NCBI RefSeq assembly: GCF_000025565.1
Contig: NC_014107.1
Location: forward strand, 62,001 to 126,000
Length of the DNA stretch: 64,000 nt
Reading direction: 5' to 3'
Origin: Enterobacter cloacae subsp. cloacae ATCC 13047
GTDB lineage: Bacteria > Pseudomonadota > Gammaproteobacteria > Enterobacterales > Enterobacteriaceae
Below are positions 41,889-51,319 of this stretch, piece by piece. The position numbers and the translations under genes were made by a program. Each line of letters opens with the position of its first letter. Position 1 is the stretch's first letter. The notes beneath the pieces were generated by a model. The model saw only the letters and a program-made list of their open reading frames with translations. It made no database searches and was not told where the DNA came from.

Positions 41889-44494
41889 GTTTTGTCGACA
41901 ACCTGATGGATATGCTGAAAAACGGGAAAGAGGAAGACGGTGCCGCTACGGCCCGCGAGAATCTTTCCCAGACATGGGGCTACCCGTCCCTGGTTGCGGC
42001 ACTGCCGTACCGGTATTACGACGACATCAATGAGATTTTCGTCAACGCCGGCTCTGCAGGCTTCATCATGGAAGCCGCCCCGCTGCCTGGCGCGAACGAA
42101 CAGGTGATGGCCGCGCTCGATGACATGCTGCGCAAAAAACTGCCCCGCCAGACTCCCGTCACCGTCATCATGCTTGCCAGCAAGTGTGTCGGGGAACGTA
42201 TCGATCGCGGTGTGAGTAACGACATGTGGAAAGGAGGGATGGCCGATCACCTCAATAAAATCACCCGCGCGTTCTGGCAGCGCTCTGCGCTGCACGGCCT
42301 GGCCAACGAACGCGAATACCCGCTTTACCTGCGTAACTACCGCATCTTTCTTGTCTATGGCCAGCCGCTGAAGCGCGCTTCCCAGACGCAACGGGTGATT
42401 GATGATCTGGTTCAGATCCGCAACACCATCCGCGTCTCCCTGGGGGCCGCGCGCATCGACAGCGTGAACGTTGATGTGAACGGTTTCCTGTCCGCGGTAC
42501 GCGAGCAGATGAACTACCGCCAGGAACAGGTGCTGACGTCCTCCGGGGACTACAACGAGGATGAAAAGCTGAACCGCCAGGTGGTTGATCAGGGGATAGG
42601 GCTTGATGTCTATCCGTCGCATCTCCGGATGACGTTACCCGAAACCATCGACGCGCGCGGGACTCGGTTGCCGGCATCGGCATGTCGCATCATTAACATG
42701 CAGCTTGCCAAAACGCCTAAACGCTTCGCCCTGTGGCAGGGGGCGGACAATCTGCAGAACATTCGCTTTCCTGACCTCGGAATACCCTGTCCCTTTATGC
42801 TGACCTGGACAACGGAGCTGGAGGAGCAGACCAAAAGCCAGAGTGAGGCATTTCGCAAAGATACTGACTTGTCCAAAAAGGCCAACTCAGCCTACGCCGC
42901 ACTTTTTCCCGGTACCAAAAGAGCCGCAGAGGAATGGCGACGTACCCGTGAGCAACTGAACAATAACGAAATTGCACTCTGCAATACGTATTTTAACCTG
43001 ACTCTGTTCGCGCCGGACAACAATACTGACGCACAGGCCTGTGAGCTGGCCGCCGTGAACGTGTTCCGCAAGAACGAGCTGGAGATGGTAACGATACAGT
43101 ACCAGCAGATGCGTAACTGGCTGGCCGGCTTCCCGTTCGTCATGCAGGAAGGGATGTGGGAAGACCTGAAAACAACAGGCGCGACGCTGCGCGCCAAGTC
43201 ATGGAACGCGGTGAGTCTGATGCCGGTCGTGGCAGAACGCCAGCTGTCGAATGTTGGTATGCCGCTGCCGACCTATCGCAACCAGGTCGCATTCTACGAC
43301 ATGTTTGGTGAGGAGAACGGCAGCACCAACTTCAACATCGCCGTGACCGGCACGTCTGGAGCGGGTAAATCCTTCCTGACGCAGGGTATCCTGCGCGACG
43401 TGCTGAATGCCGGGGGATACGCCTGGGTTATCGACATGGGTGACAGTTATAAAAACTACTGTCATCAGGCCGGCGGGGTTTATCTCGATGGCGCTAAACT
43501 GCGCTTTAACCCGTTCGCCAACGTCAAAGATATCAAGCACTCTGCTGAAGGGATTGTGCGTCTGCTGACGGTACTCGCCAGCCCGACGCAGCCGCTTGAT
43601 GGCGTCTGCGAGGCGATCCTGCAGAAAGCGGTAATGGATGCGTGGGAGAAGAAGGCAAACAAAGCCCGTATCGACGACGTTCATAATTACCTGACCAATG
43701 AGGATGTGAATCAGGCGTTTGCAGACAAGCCAACCATCATCGCGCGTCTCGCTGAGCTGGCCATGCTGCTCGATACCTACTGCACCTGGGGACCGGACGG
43801 AGAATACTTTAACGCCGACACCCCGACGCTCGATGGTGAAACCCGCTTCGCGGTGCTGGAGCTGCTGAGCCTGGAAGACAAGCCGAAGCTGCTCTCCGCT
43901 ATCCTGTTCTCGCTCATTCTGGCGATTCAGGAAAAGATGTACCACAGCCCGCGCGACCTCAAAAAAGTCTGCATCATCGACGAGGCCTGGCGTCTGCTGG
44001 GTGGCTCCAACCCGCACGCGGCACGGTTTATCGAAACCGGCTACCGCACCGTGCGTCGTCACCGTGGCGCGTTTATCACTATCACCCAGGGCATCAAGGA
44101 CTTCAGCGCCAGTAAGGAAGCGGAAGCCGCCTGGAACAACAGCTCCACCAAAATCACCCTGTTGCAGGATGCTAAGGCGTTTAAACAGTACCTTGCCGAT
44201 AACCCGGATCAGTTCTCGGACATGGAAAAAGAAGTTATCCGTGGCTTCCAGCCAGCCCTGCAGACCGGTTACAGCTCCCTGCTGATAAACGCCGGCGAAT
44301 ACAGCTCCTTCCACCGTCTGTTCGTCGACCCCGTCACCCGCGCCATGTTCAGCTCGCGTGGTGAGGACTTTGCCTTCATGCAGAAATTGCAGAAGGAAGC
44401 CGGGGCCACTGCGGAAGAAGCGGCATATCTGCTGGCGGAGAAGAAATTCGGCAGTGAACTTCGTGAGCTTGAAGAATGGGTGAAAGCAGCATGA
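41885..44494 (+). CDS. traC: TraC (VirB4-like) secretion ATPase
   Basis: An 869-residue cytoplasmic ATPase. The Walker A GTSGAGKSF is near residue 490 and the Walker B VCIIDEAW near 695, followed by the typical TITQGIKDF. It powers pilus assembly at the inner membrane. F TraC is 875 residues. It ends in an ATGA overlap with trbI. Confidence 0.95.
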   Translation: MSFVDNLMDMLKNGKEEDGAATARENLSQTWGYPSLVAALPYRYYDDINEIFVNAGSAGFIMEAAPLPGANEQVMAALDDMLRKKLPRQTPVTVIMLASKCVGERIDRGVSNDMWKGGMADHLNKITRAFWQRSALHGLANEREYPLYLRNYRIFLVYGQPLKRASQTQRVIDDLVQIRNTIRVSLGAARIDSVNVDVNGFLSAVREQMNYRQEQVLTSSGDYNEDEKLNRQVVDQGIGLDVYPSHLRMTLPETIDARGTRLPASACRIINMQLAKTPKRFALWQGADNLQNIRFPDLGIPCPFMLTWTTELEEQTKSQSEAFRKDTDLSKKANSAYAALFPGTKRAAEEWRRTREQLNNNEIALCNTYFNLTLFAPDNNTDAQACELAAVNVFRKNELEMVTIQYQQMRNWLAGFPFVMQEGMWEDLKTTGATLRAKSWNAVSLMPVVAERQLSNVGMPLPTYRNQVAFYDMFGEENGSTNFNIAVTGTSGAGKSFLTQGILRDVLNAGGYAWVIDMGDSYKNYCHQAGGVYLDGAKLRFNPFANVKDIKHSAEGIVRLLTVLASPTQPLDGVCEAILQKAVMDAWEKKANKARIDDVHNYLTNEDVNQAFADKPTIIARLAELAMLLDTYCTWGPDGEYFNADTPTLDGETRFAVLELLSLEDKPKLLSAILFSLILAIQEKMYHSPRDLKKVCIIDEAWRLLGGSNPHAARFIETGYRTVRRHRGAFITITQGIKDFSASKEAEAAWNNSSTKITLLQDAKAFKQYLADNPDQFSDMEKEVIRGFQPALQTGYSSLLINAGEYSSFHRLFVDPVTRAMFSSRGEDFAFMQKLQKEAGATAEEAAYLLAEKKFGSELRELEEWVKAA

Positions 44495-44904
44495 GTGAAC
44501 AACAGGACAAGCCGTATGAAGGCGATACCGTTAACGATGGGGCAACGATCGCCGGCAAAACATCCCGCTGGGTAAAAGCCGGCATGCTGGGGCTGGCGGG
44601 ACTTCTGGCCATGACAGGTGTGGCATATATGACGGCGAAAGCCGTCACCCCGGAGGTGGTGGTCTTCGATATGAAGGGAACCGTTGACCTGTTTATGCAG
44701 CAGTCCGCGCAGCTGCAGCTCGATGAGGACAAAGCCCGGGTGCTGACAACGCGTTTCAATACCGCGCTGTCAGACAGTCTCGGTGAATGGCAGGCAGCAC
44801 ATAACGCCATCATTCTGGTGAAACCGGCGGTGATGAGTCCGCAGCGGGATATCACGAATGAGATCCGTGCCGACATTGCGCGCCGCACTCAGGGGGGCCA
44901 GTGA
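44491..44904 (+). CDS. trbI: TrbI pilus retraction-associated inner-membrane protein
   Basis: A 137-residue protein with one membrane segment (about 28-50) and a periplasmic coiled region (LFMQQSAQLQLDEDKARVLTTRF), the size and position of F TrbI (128). The ATG at 44491 overlaps the traC stop. A GTG five codons earlier is unlikely. Confidence 0.85.
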   Translation: MSEQQDKPYEGDTVNDGATIAGKTSRWVKAGMLGLAGLLAMTGVAYMTAKAVTPEVVVFDMKGTVDLFMQQSAQLQLDEDKARVLTTRFNTALSDSLGEWQAAHNAIILVKPAVMSPQRDITNEIRADIARRTQGGQ

Positions 44905-45536
44905 AAAGACGACTGAAGCTGATGGGGATGTTGCTGCTGATGCTCTCCGCCGGCAGCGGAGCGAAAGATCTCGGAACCTGGGGCAACGTCTTCGAGCCTG
45001 CAGAGCAGGACATGCTGGCGTTTATCCAGAATCGCCTGAAGGGAATGGAGCAGACGGGCGAACTTGACCGCCTGCGCAAAGAGGCAACGGAAAGAGTGAA
45101 GGAGCATGCGGTACGTCCGACGCCGGTGGAAGGGCTCACGAAAGCGAAGGAATACCGCAGCTTTGCCTGGGACCCGACATTTACCGTGATGGAAACGATC
45201 ACTGACATGCAGGGCAACGTGATCGCCCGGAAGGGCGATACGGTCAATCCTCTGGATAAGGTGCCTTTCAACCAGGTGCTCTTTTTTATCGACGGCGATG
45301 ATAAGGAGCAGGTGAACTGGACCCGACAGCAGCTCGCCGGTCAGACCAGCGTGAAGGTCATCCTGGTGAAAGGCAACATCAAAGAAACCAGTGATGCGCT
45401 TAATGAACGTATCTACTTCGACCAGTCTGGCGTACTGACCCGTAAATTCGGTTTTGAACACATCCCCGTGCGGATATCGCGCGATGGCCGCGTGATGAAA
45501 GTGGAAGAAATTCCGGTATCAGGAGCAAAAAAATGA
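44901..45536 (+). CDS. traW: TraW pilus assembly protein
   Basis: A 211-residue periplasmic protein with a signal sequence (about 1-21, ending GSGAK region) and the TraW core (DLGTWGNVFEPAEQDML, GVLTRKFGFEHIPVRI). F TraW is 210 residues. It acts with TraU and TrbC. Confidence 0.92.
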   Translation: MKRRLKLMGMLLLMLSAGSGAKDLGTWGNVFEPAEQDMLAFIQNRLKGMEQTGELDRLRKEATERVKEHAVRPTPVEGLTKAKEYRSFAWDPTFTVMETITDMQGNVIARKGDTVNPLDKVPFNQVLFFIDGDDKEQVNWTRQQLAGQTSVKVILVKGNIKETSDALNERIYFDQSGVLTRKFGFEHIPVRISRDGRVMKVEEIPVSGAKK

Positions 45537-45925
45537 GTGCAACAACGTTAGGTGACCTGTTTCCCGAAATGCGTCAGGTGGCCATATCCCATCGCCGTTA
45601 CGCCAGAAAACCGCGTACACCCGCAGAGATAACTCCGCGCATGGGAACAGCAGAACGGCTGAAGACGCTGTACCCCGAAATTGACTCCTGGCATCCGGTA
45701 CTGGTGACCAAAGCCTGGCTCCACTGGTGTGAGCAGAACCAGCAGGACAGCCGGGAGCCGTCGAAACGTGATGAACGTTTCCCGGACTACATCATCCACC
45801 TCTTACTGGAGAACATGCGGGCCGAGGACAGCGCGAAACGTAAAAAAAGGCCGTCTATGTCTCTTTCTGAGCGCCTCGACAGGTTGTTCGCAGGCGAAGG
45901 GCAGGAGAACGCAGAATGTCACTGA
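45533..45925 (+). CDS. Unknown tra-operon protein, paralogue of the next gene
   Basis: A 130-residue basic, soluble protein with the motif LYPEIDSWHPVLVTKAWLHWCEQN (about 42-65; core LYPEI..SW.P.L.T.AW..WC..N), repeated in the following gene. The C-terminal part resembles a short Lys/Arg linker (KRKKRPSMSLSERLDRL). It is not present in F. It overlaps traW by 4 bp and the next gene by 10 bp. Confidence 0.6.
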   Translation: MSATTLGDLFPEMRQVAISHRRYARKPRTPAEITPRMGTAERLKTLYPEIDSWHPVLVTKAWLHWCEQNQQDSREPSKRDERFPDYIIHLLLENMRAEDSAKRKKRPSMSLSERLDRLFAGEGQENAECH

Positions 45926-46152
45926 GACACAATACTGGAACCAAAGGCAGTGAAGAGGAAGTGAATCGCCTCTGTCAGCTGTACCCTGAAATTGCATCAT
46001 GGCAACCGGCGCTGATCACCGGTGCCTGGAATCAGTGGTGCGCTGAGAACCCGCATCTGCCGGCGATGCCGGAAAAACGTGACGAGGCGTTTCCCCTGTA
46101 CCTCGTCAGGCTTATCCGCAACAGAATGGAGGAGATGAACGCATGGCGTTAA
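45916..46152 (+). CDS. Unknown tra-operon protein, paralogue of the preceding gene
   Basis: A 78-residue protein. It carries LYPEIASWQPALITGAWNQW and then CAEN, and an ending (KRDEAFPLYLVRLIRNRM) that matches KRDERFPDYIIHLLLENM in the preceding protein. It therefore looks like a shortened tandem duplicate. Function unknown. Confidence 0.6.
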   Translation: MSLRHNTGTKGSEEEVNRLCQLYPEIASWQPALITGAWNQWCAENPHLPAMPEKRDEAFPLYLVRLIRNRMEEMNAWR

Positions 46153-47156
46153 TCAGCTGTTTCACCAGTCCCCAGGGACTGCAGGGGATGCTCACCTGTT
46201 TGCGCGATACTGAGGGCATGACCGGTATTCTTGTCGTCGTTGCGCTACTCGCTGGCTGGATTGCTGTTCAGTATTTTGCAGATGCACGGTGTGTACGTCA
46301 GGCGTGGGAGAGCAGACCGGGATTACCTGTCCCTCTGGCGCAATTTGGCAGTGCCCGACATGCCGATGCGGTTCATGCCTTTGCTAACCGGGAATTATAC
46401 CAGGCGATGCTTCGCGGGCTGGAAAACGGTCTGACTGAAACGGGCTACAAACTGACGCGTGATAGATCCCGGCGTGTGGTGGCAATACCACTGGAACACA
46501 GACTGACGATCAGTCGCTGGGTTTTTCGGGCGCGGCAGTGGTACATGTCGCCAGGAATGTCTGAACAAAGGACGAAAGACATTGAAGATGACGCGGTGAA
46601 CGACGGGTACGCTGGCATGCTGCTCAATGTACTTATCCGTGGATGTGCTCATGAGGGCTGGTACATTACAGAACCGGTACCAGAATTCACCCCGACATCC
46701 TTTCCGCTAAAACAGGTATCCATCAATGTCAGGGCCACACAGGCTGTACTGACCAGCGATGTGGTGAGCATCATCAATGACGTTGCTGGAAAAGTGAGAA
46801 TGCAGCCATCTTTCCCCCATCACCCGACGTGTACTGTCGCTGACGTGGTGAACAGCGGGCTGAATTATGAGGTCCGGCAGCAGGAGATTGACGAGCCGCC
46901 TGGCTGGTTTAATTCTCCTGCGGGATGTGAGCTACCGGACGATATCACCGAAGGACATTCTCCACTCTTCATGACATCTGGACACCGGCATTTCATTGTC
47001 CGGGTGCAGGGAGGGAGATTTTATACACAGGGTACGCTTGCTTTCTTTATAGAGCAGGCCGCACACAGGATTGCACAGGGTGAAGTCAGCGGAGCGTGCT
47101 ACGAAGATGACAGCGGCTATGCTTTTGCCGTGACGCCTGCAAAAAACACGCCCTGA
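46143..47156 (+). CDS. Unknown membrane-anchored protein in the tra operon
   Basis: A 337-residue protein with one hydrophobic segment (about 26-47, GILVVVALLAGWIAVQYFA) and a large soluble C-terminal part, not recognised. It starts inside the preceding gene. It is part of a five-gene block between traW and traU absent from F. Confidence 0.6.
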   Translation: MALISCFTSPQGLQGMLTCLRDTEGMTGILVVVALLAGWIAVQYFADARCVRQAWESRPGLPVPLAQFGSARHADAVHAFANRELYQAMLRGLENGLTETGYKLTRDRSRRVVAIPLEHRLTISRWVFRARQWYMSPGMSEQRTKDIEDDAVNDGYAGMLLNVLIRGCAHEGWYITEPVPEFTPTSFPLKQVSINVRATQAVLTSDVVSIINDVAGKVRMQPSFPHHPTCTVADVVNSGLNYEVRQQEIDEPPGWFNSPAGCELPDDITEGHSPLFMTSGHRHFIVRVQGGRFYTQGTLAFFIEQAAHRIAQGEVSGACYEDDSGYAFAVTPAKNTP

Positions 47157-47260
47157 TACAACCGCGCTGCCCTTCAGGATGTTCGGTGCTCACTGCGTTG
47201 CGCTCCGCCTCAGCCTGAATGTCATCCCGGTTTCCGATTAACCCCCGACCAGGTAACGCC

Positions 47261-47476
47261 ATGAAAAAAGACCCTGATACTGAAAAGGGCCGGAATGTTA
47301 CAGCCGTTCGTCATGATGAAAAATCGGCTTTACGGCTTAAGGCCATTCTCGCAGAAAATCCCCTTTATTATCCCTCAATCGTGTTAAGAGCAGGCCTGCT
47401 GGCTCTTGAGGATATGTCCAAAGAGCAGCGGCTGACATTCATCATGAAAGCGGCTGATAAAGCGAAAAACCACTGA
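47261..47476 (+). CDS. Small basic protein, unknown
   Basis: A 71-residue protein with an RHH-like or helical layout (NVTAVRHDEKSALRLKAIL, PSIVLRAGLLALEDM). The ATG at 47261 follows CCAGG. It resembles small plasmid DNA-binding proteins, but no family is certain. Confidence 0.45.
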   Translation: MKKDPDTEKGRNVTAVRHDEKSALRLKAILAENPLYYPSIVLRAGLLALEDMSKEQRLTFIMKAADKAKNH

Positions 47477-47531
47477 CCATTTCTTAAGCCCTCCCGCCGT
47501 CCGGTGGCTGCGGCACGCCCGGAGATACCCC

Positions 47532-47855
47532 ATGACTCACCCTGAAACGCTCAGGCCGGTGACGGTTACCCGTGACCGCAACGGCTTCTGGACGCACCCT
47601 CATTATTTTGCCCCCGCCAGTGATGAGGCCACGCAGACTGAATTTAGTGACTGGATGCGACAGCACAGGCTGACCTGCGCCACCCGCTGGATGGAAAATG
47701 ACGCGCCTCCCCATGTTATCGCGGCCTGGGAAAAGGGCATACAGGACGTCAGTGACTGGCATCCCTCAGCGCCAGAGGGCGAGGGCTGGTTCATGGGCTC
47801 CATTCATGACACTGAGGATGGCCCGGTTTGTGTGTGGCTCCGGGAGGTGAAATGA
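47532..47855 (+). CDS. Unknown soluble protein before traU
   Basis: A 107-residue acidic, Trp-rich protein (FWTHPHYFAP, WHPSAPEGEGWFMGSIHD). It overlaps the traU start by 4 bp, so it is a coupled member of the operon. Similar small proteins occur on many plasmids; the function is unknown. Confidence 0.55.
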   Translation: MTHPETLRPVTVTRDRNGFWTHPHYFAPASDEATQTEFSDWMRQHRLTCATRWMENDAPPHVIAAWEKGIQDVSDWHPSAPEGEGWFMGSIHDTEDGPVCVWLREVK

Positions 47856-48850
47856 AGCACTTTTCATGGCTGGCCGGTGTGTTGCTGGTTCTTATTTCCT
47901 GGATGCCATCCCAGGCAACGGCCGCAGCCAGTAATGCCGGTGACGGCAGATGGGTGAATCCGATCACGGACGTTTGCTGGAAGTGCCTGTTTCCAATGAC
48001 GCTCGGTAATATCCAGCTGGCATCCGGGCCACAGAAAGACACGTCCAACCCGTCTTCACCCATCCAGATTTGCCCGGTGGGGATTCTGTACCGCATCGGT
48101 CTGGCCATCGGATTCTGGGAGCCGATGGCCATGGTGGACGTGACCCGTGAGCCGGGCGTCATGGTTAACATGGGCGGCTTTAAAATCGATCTCGGGCGAA
48201 CGGGTACGGGAACCGCAGGTCAGAGTGACAGGCCCGCAGCTGGTACGTTCTACCACGTCCACTGGTATAAGTACCCGCTCATTTTCTGGCTGAACATCAT
48301 CACCAGTCTGGGTTGTCTGCAGACCGGCGACATGGATATCGCCTATCTTTCCGAAGTCGATCCTCTCTGGAATGACAGCACGCTCTCAATGCTGATCAAC
48401 CCCGAAGCCGCACTGTTCGGCAACCTGATAGCTCAGGGCGCGTGCGCAGCTGATGCCGCCGCCGCTTCAGCGGGTCTGCCGCTCTCGCCGTTGTTCTGGT
48501 GTGCAGGGAGTCAGGGGTCAATGTACCCGCTGACGGGCTATACCAGTGGTGAGTTTTCTCCGCTTGAGGCCTCTCTGCTGGTTGGCGAGCGAATGGCATT
48601 CAAGATGCATCGAGAGGGGCTGGTCTGGAATTCTATTGGTGCAGATAACGCAGTATGTAACCAGTATCCGTCACCGATCATCCCGAAAGAACGATGGCGA
48701 TATCAGATGGTGAACATGTATCCCGAGACGAACAACTGTCATCCCTTCGGGGCCAGTACGCAGCTGTGGGGTACAAAGCACAATTCCCCGTCCTCCAAAA
48801 AGAACTTCGGCTATCTCTTCTGGCGCAAACGTAACTGCGTCTTCCTCTAA
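47852..48850 (+). CDS. traU: TraU mating-channel protein
   Basis: A 332-residue exported, Cys-rich protein (signal about 1-24; CWKCLFPMTLGN and CAGSQGSMYPLTG). F TraU is 330 residues. It is needed for DNA transfer more than for pilus growth. The ATG at 47852 overlaps the preceding stop. Confidence 0.93.
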   Translation: MKHFSWLAGVLLVLISWMPSQATAAASNAGDGRWVNPITDVCWKCLFPMTLGNIQLASGPQKDTSNPSSPIQICPVGILYRIGLAIGFWEPMAMVDVTREPGVMVNMGGFKIDLGRTGTGTAGQSDRPAAGTFYHVHWYKYPLIFWLNIITSLGCLQTGDMDIAYLSEVDPLWNDSTLSMLINPEAALFGNLIAQGACAADAAAASAGLPLSPLFWCAGSQGSMYPLTGYTSGEFSPLEASLLVGERMAFKMHREGLVWNSIGADNAVCNQYPSPIIPKERWRYQMVNMYPETNNCHPFGASTQLWGTKHNSPSSKKNFGYLFWRKRNCVFL

Positions 48851-48860
48851 GGACATGACA

Positions 48861-49487
48861 ATGAAAAACGCTTATCTCCGGGTGCTGACGATCGGCGTCC
48901 TGATTGCTTTCGCGCCGCTGGCTCTGGCGAGCGCCCAGACCGATATTTCCGTTTCCGACCATAGCTGGATCAAAGGTCAGCAGGACGCGCTGGCCGCCAT
49001 GAAGGAAGACCTGCAGGGCCATCCGGCAACAGATTGGTCTGTGTTGCCACAGCGACAACAGGATCTGATTAGCCGCCTGCAGGGCGATATCGCCGCGCAA
49101 ACCAACGCTATGGGGGAAAAAGACACGTTCCCGGCTATTTACTTTGTGAGCCTCGGTATTCCGCGCGAAGGTCTGCTGTCCATGCTGAAGGATGCCCGTC
49201 GTTTCAACATACCGCCAACGTTGCGTGGACTGGTCAATAACGACATGCGACAGACTGCGGCGGCCATGTTTGAGCTGAATAAGGAGGACAAGGACGCCGG
49301 CGTACAAATCGATCCAACGTTATTCACTCAGTACAACATCACCACGGTGCCCGCCCTGGTGGTGACCTGCCCTGGCCATCATGACGTTATCCGGGGAAGT
49401 CTGCCCCTGCAGCAGGCGCTGGAAAAGGTGGCAGAAAGCGGTGATTGTGCAGCAACAGCCCGCCATCTCCTGGAGGCTGCCAGATGA
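48861..49487 (+). CDS. trbC: TrbC pilus assembly protein
   Basis: A 208-residue periplasmic protein with a signal (about 1-24) and a thioredoxin-like TrbC_Ftype domain (IYFVSLGIPREGLLSML, ITTVPALVVTCPGHHDVIRG, abbreviated). It forms a complex with TraW. An ATG two codons earlier is possible. Confidence 0.9.
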   Translation: MKNAYLRVLTIGVLIAFAPLALASAQTDISVSDHSWIKGQQDALAAMKEDLQGHPATDWSVLPQRQQDLISRLQGDIAAQTNAMGEKDTFPAIYFVSLGIPREGLLSMLKDARRFNIPPTLRGLVNNDMRQTAAAMFELNKEDKDAGVQIDPTLFTQYNITTVPALVVTCPGHHDVIRGSLPLQQALEKVAESGDCAATARHLLEAAR

Positions 49488-51319
49488 AAAAACTCCTTTC
49501 AACGATGCTGATGCTTTTCCCGCTCCTGGCTGGTGCAGCCGATCCAGCCTTTGAGGCGGGTGCGAGTTTTGGCAAGGGCAATGCCTCCGCCGGTACGGGG
49601 GTCCTGAAAAATCCGGGTACCGTCACAGGAACAATACCAGGCTATACCGCTAACCCACCGGAGAAAGGGTATTACGGCGGTGTGAATGGCGGCGACGGCG
49701 GACTGGCAAACAAAGGGCAGGCGGCCTTGCAGGGAAATGATGCGGCACAGTCGGTGATCAGTTCCGGTACCAAAAACCCGGCCCCCACAATTGACCCGAA
49801 CGCCCCCTTTATTACCATCGGAAAAAATGCGGAGGGTACGGCAGGCGGGATCATGAATGGCACCAGTCAGCAGTGTAAGGAGACGACGGTATCAAAATCG
49901 ACGTTTGAGAACTTTACCTGCGATCGGGATGTGGCCACCATCCAGACGTGCGGAAGAACAGCCAGTATCACCGGGCATTATGAGGATAACTACAGCTATA
50001 AGACCATCACCATTGATTCAGACAATCTGGACGTCAGCAGCCCGGAAGTGTCGTACAGCATGCCGGAAGGAACGGTGTATTCAGCGACGATGAATTACAC
50101 GTTCAAGAAACATTTAGCGTTCAGCAACGATCTCTGGTTCCTGAACATTACGGCTCTCGGTTCACTGATGACGATGTACGAAACCTCCGGGTCGTATGAC
50201 CTGCCCCCGGGTAAGAGTTTTACCGAAGGAGAGAAGCTGACCATCACGTTTAATAACAAACAAAAAGTACCCGAAAGGGTTGCCAGTATCTGGGAGATGG
50301 GTAAAACCAACCATATGTACCATTTTGTCATCACCATCGTTTACCGTACCGGTACAAAGGTTTGGGTTCCGCAGACGACCTGGACTGAAAGCTGTGGTTT
50401 TGACAAAAAAACGGCGCTGTCCAGTGCTGGCAGTACCTGTACTGAGCCTGGTGGCACCCGTACGGTAATCGTTGACGGCAAGGAGTACAGCCAGACAAAC
50501 AGTTGCTGGGCCTGGTCGGATGAATACGTGACGGGTACCAGTTCCCGGGGAAACTGCGGTTCACTGATGGATAATCCCGCCTGCACACTTTCTTCACATA
50601 CCTGCACAACAACGGAATCCGGGGTATGTACTCACCAGTCGGAGACGTATCAGTGTCAGAAAACGTGGTCATCCAGTGGTCTTGTCTGCGGCGGGGAATA
50701 CATCTGCAAGTCCGGGGCCTGTGATGAGACCAATGGTACCGGTGATAACGGGTTTGATACGGCAGTGGCCAAACTTGCGGGCCTGGCCTCTGCGGCAGAA
50801 GATGTCAGGGATCAGAACAGCACTATAGATGTCAGAGCGTTCACGGGTAAGGCCATGAGCTGCCGCAAAGCGTTTGCTGGCTTCTCAAACTGCTGTAAGG
50901 ACTCAGGATGGGGACAGGATACCGGGCTGGCAGCCTGTAACGATGATGAACTTGCTCTCGGTAAGGCGAAAGCCAAGAAGATAACCGTTAGCTTGGGTGA
51001 ACGTTGCGACCGTAAGGTGCTGGGAGCCTGCATTCAGAAAAGTAAGGTTTACTGTGTGTTTGACGGCAAGCTTGCCCGCATCATTCAGGAGCAGGGGCGT
51101 CGCGACCAGTTAGGTGTGAAGTTTGGCAGCGGTGACAGCCCGGACTGCCGGGGGATCACGGTTCCGGAACTGCAGAGTATCGACTTCGACAAAATCAACT
51201 TCTCTGACTTCTACGAGGATTTGATGAAGAACCAGAAAATCCCCGATACCAGCGCGCAGGTCAAGCAGATTAAGGATCGCATCGCCGCGCAGGTGAACCA
51301 GCAGGGAGGTGGCAAATGA
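49484..51319 (+). CDS. traN: TraN mating-pair stabilisation outer-membrane protein
   Basis: A 611-residue exported, Cys-rich protein (signal about 1-18, ending AGA-ADPAF). F TraN is 602. The central part is variable, and the C-terminus has the conserved MSCRKAFAGFSNCCKDSGWG region. It binds recipient outer-membrane proteins, and its variable tip sets host specificity. It overlaps trbC and traF by 4 bp. Confidence 0.93.
   Translation: MKKLLSTMLMLFPLLAGAADPAFEAGASFGKGNASAGTGVLKNPGTVTGTIPGYTANPPEKGYYGGVNGGDGGLANKGQAALQGNDAAQSVISSGTKNPAPTIDPNAPFITIGKNAEGTAGGIMNGTSQQCKETTVSKSTFENFTCDRDVATIQTCGRTASITGHYEDNYSYKTITIDSDNLDVSSPEVSYSMPEGTVYSATMNYTFKKHLAFSNDLWFLNITALGSLMTMYETSGSYDLPPGKSFTEGEKLTITFNNKQKVPERVASIWEMGKTNHMYHFVITIVYRTGTKVWVPQTTWTESCGFDKKTALSSAGSTCTEPGGTRTVIVDGKEYSQTNSCWAWSDEYVTGTSSRGNCGSLMDNPACTLSSHTCTTTESGVCTHQSETYQCQKTWSSSGLVCGGEYICKSGACDETNGTGDNGFDTAVAKLAGLASAAEDVRDQNSTIDVRAFTGKAMSCRKAFAGFSNCCKDSGWGQDTGLAACNDDELALGKAKAKKITVSLGERCDRKVLGACIQKSKVYCVFDGKLARIIQEQGRRDQLGVKFGSGDSPDCRGITVPELQSIDFDKINFSDFYEDLMKNQKIPDTSAQVKQIKDRIAAQVNQQGGGK

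Noticed and set aside
41672..44314. Long minus-strand open frames opposite traC and its upstream gene
   Set aside because: They lie wholly antisense to strongly conserved tra genes in GC-rich sequence; they lack ribosome sites and recognisable domains.
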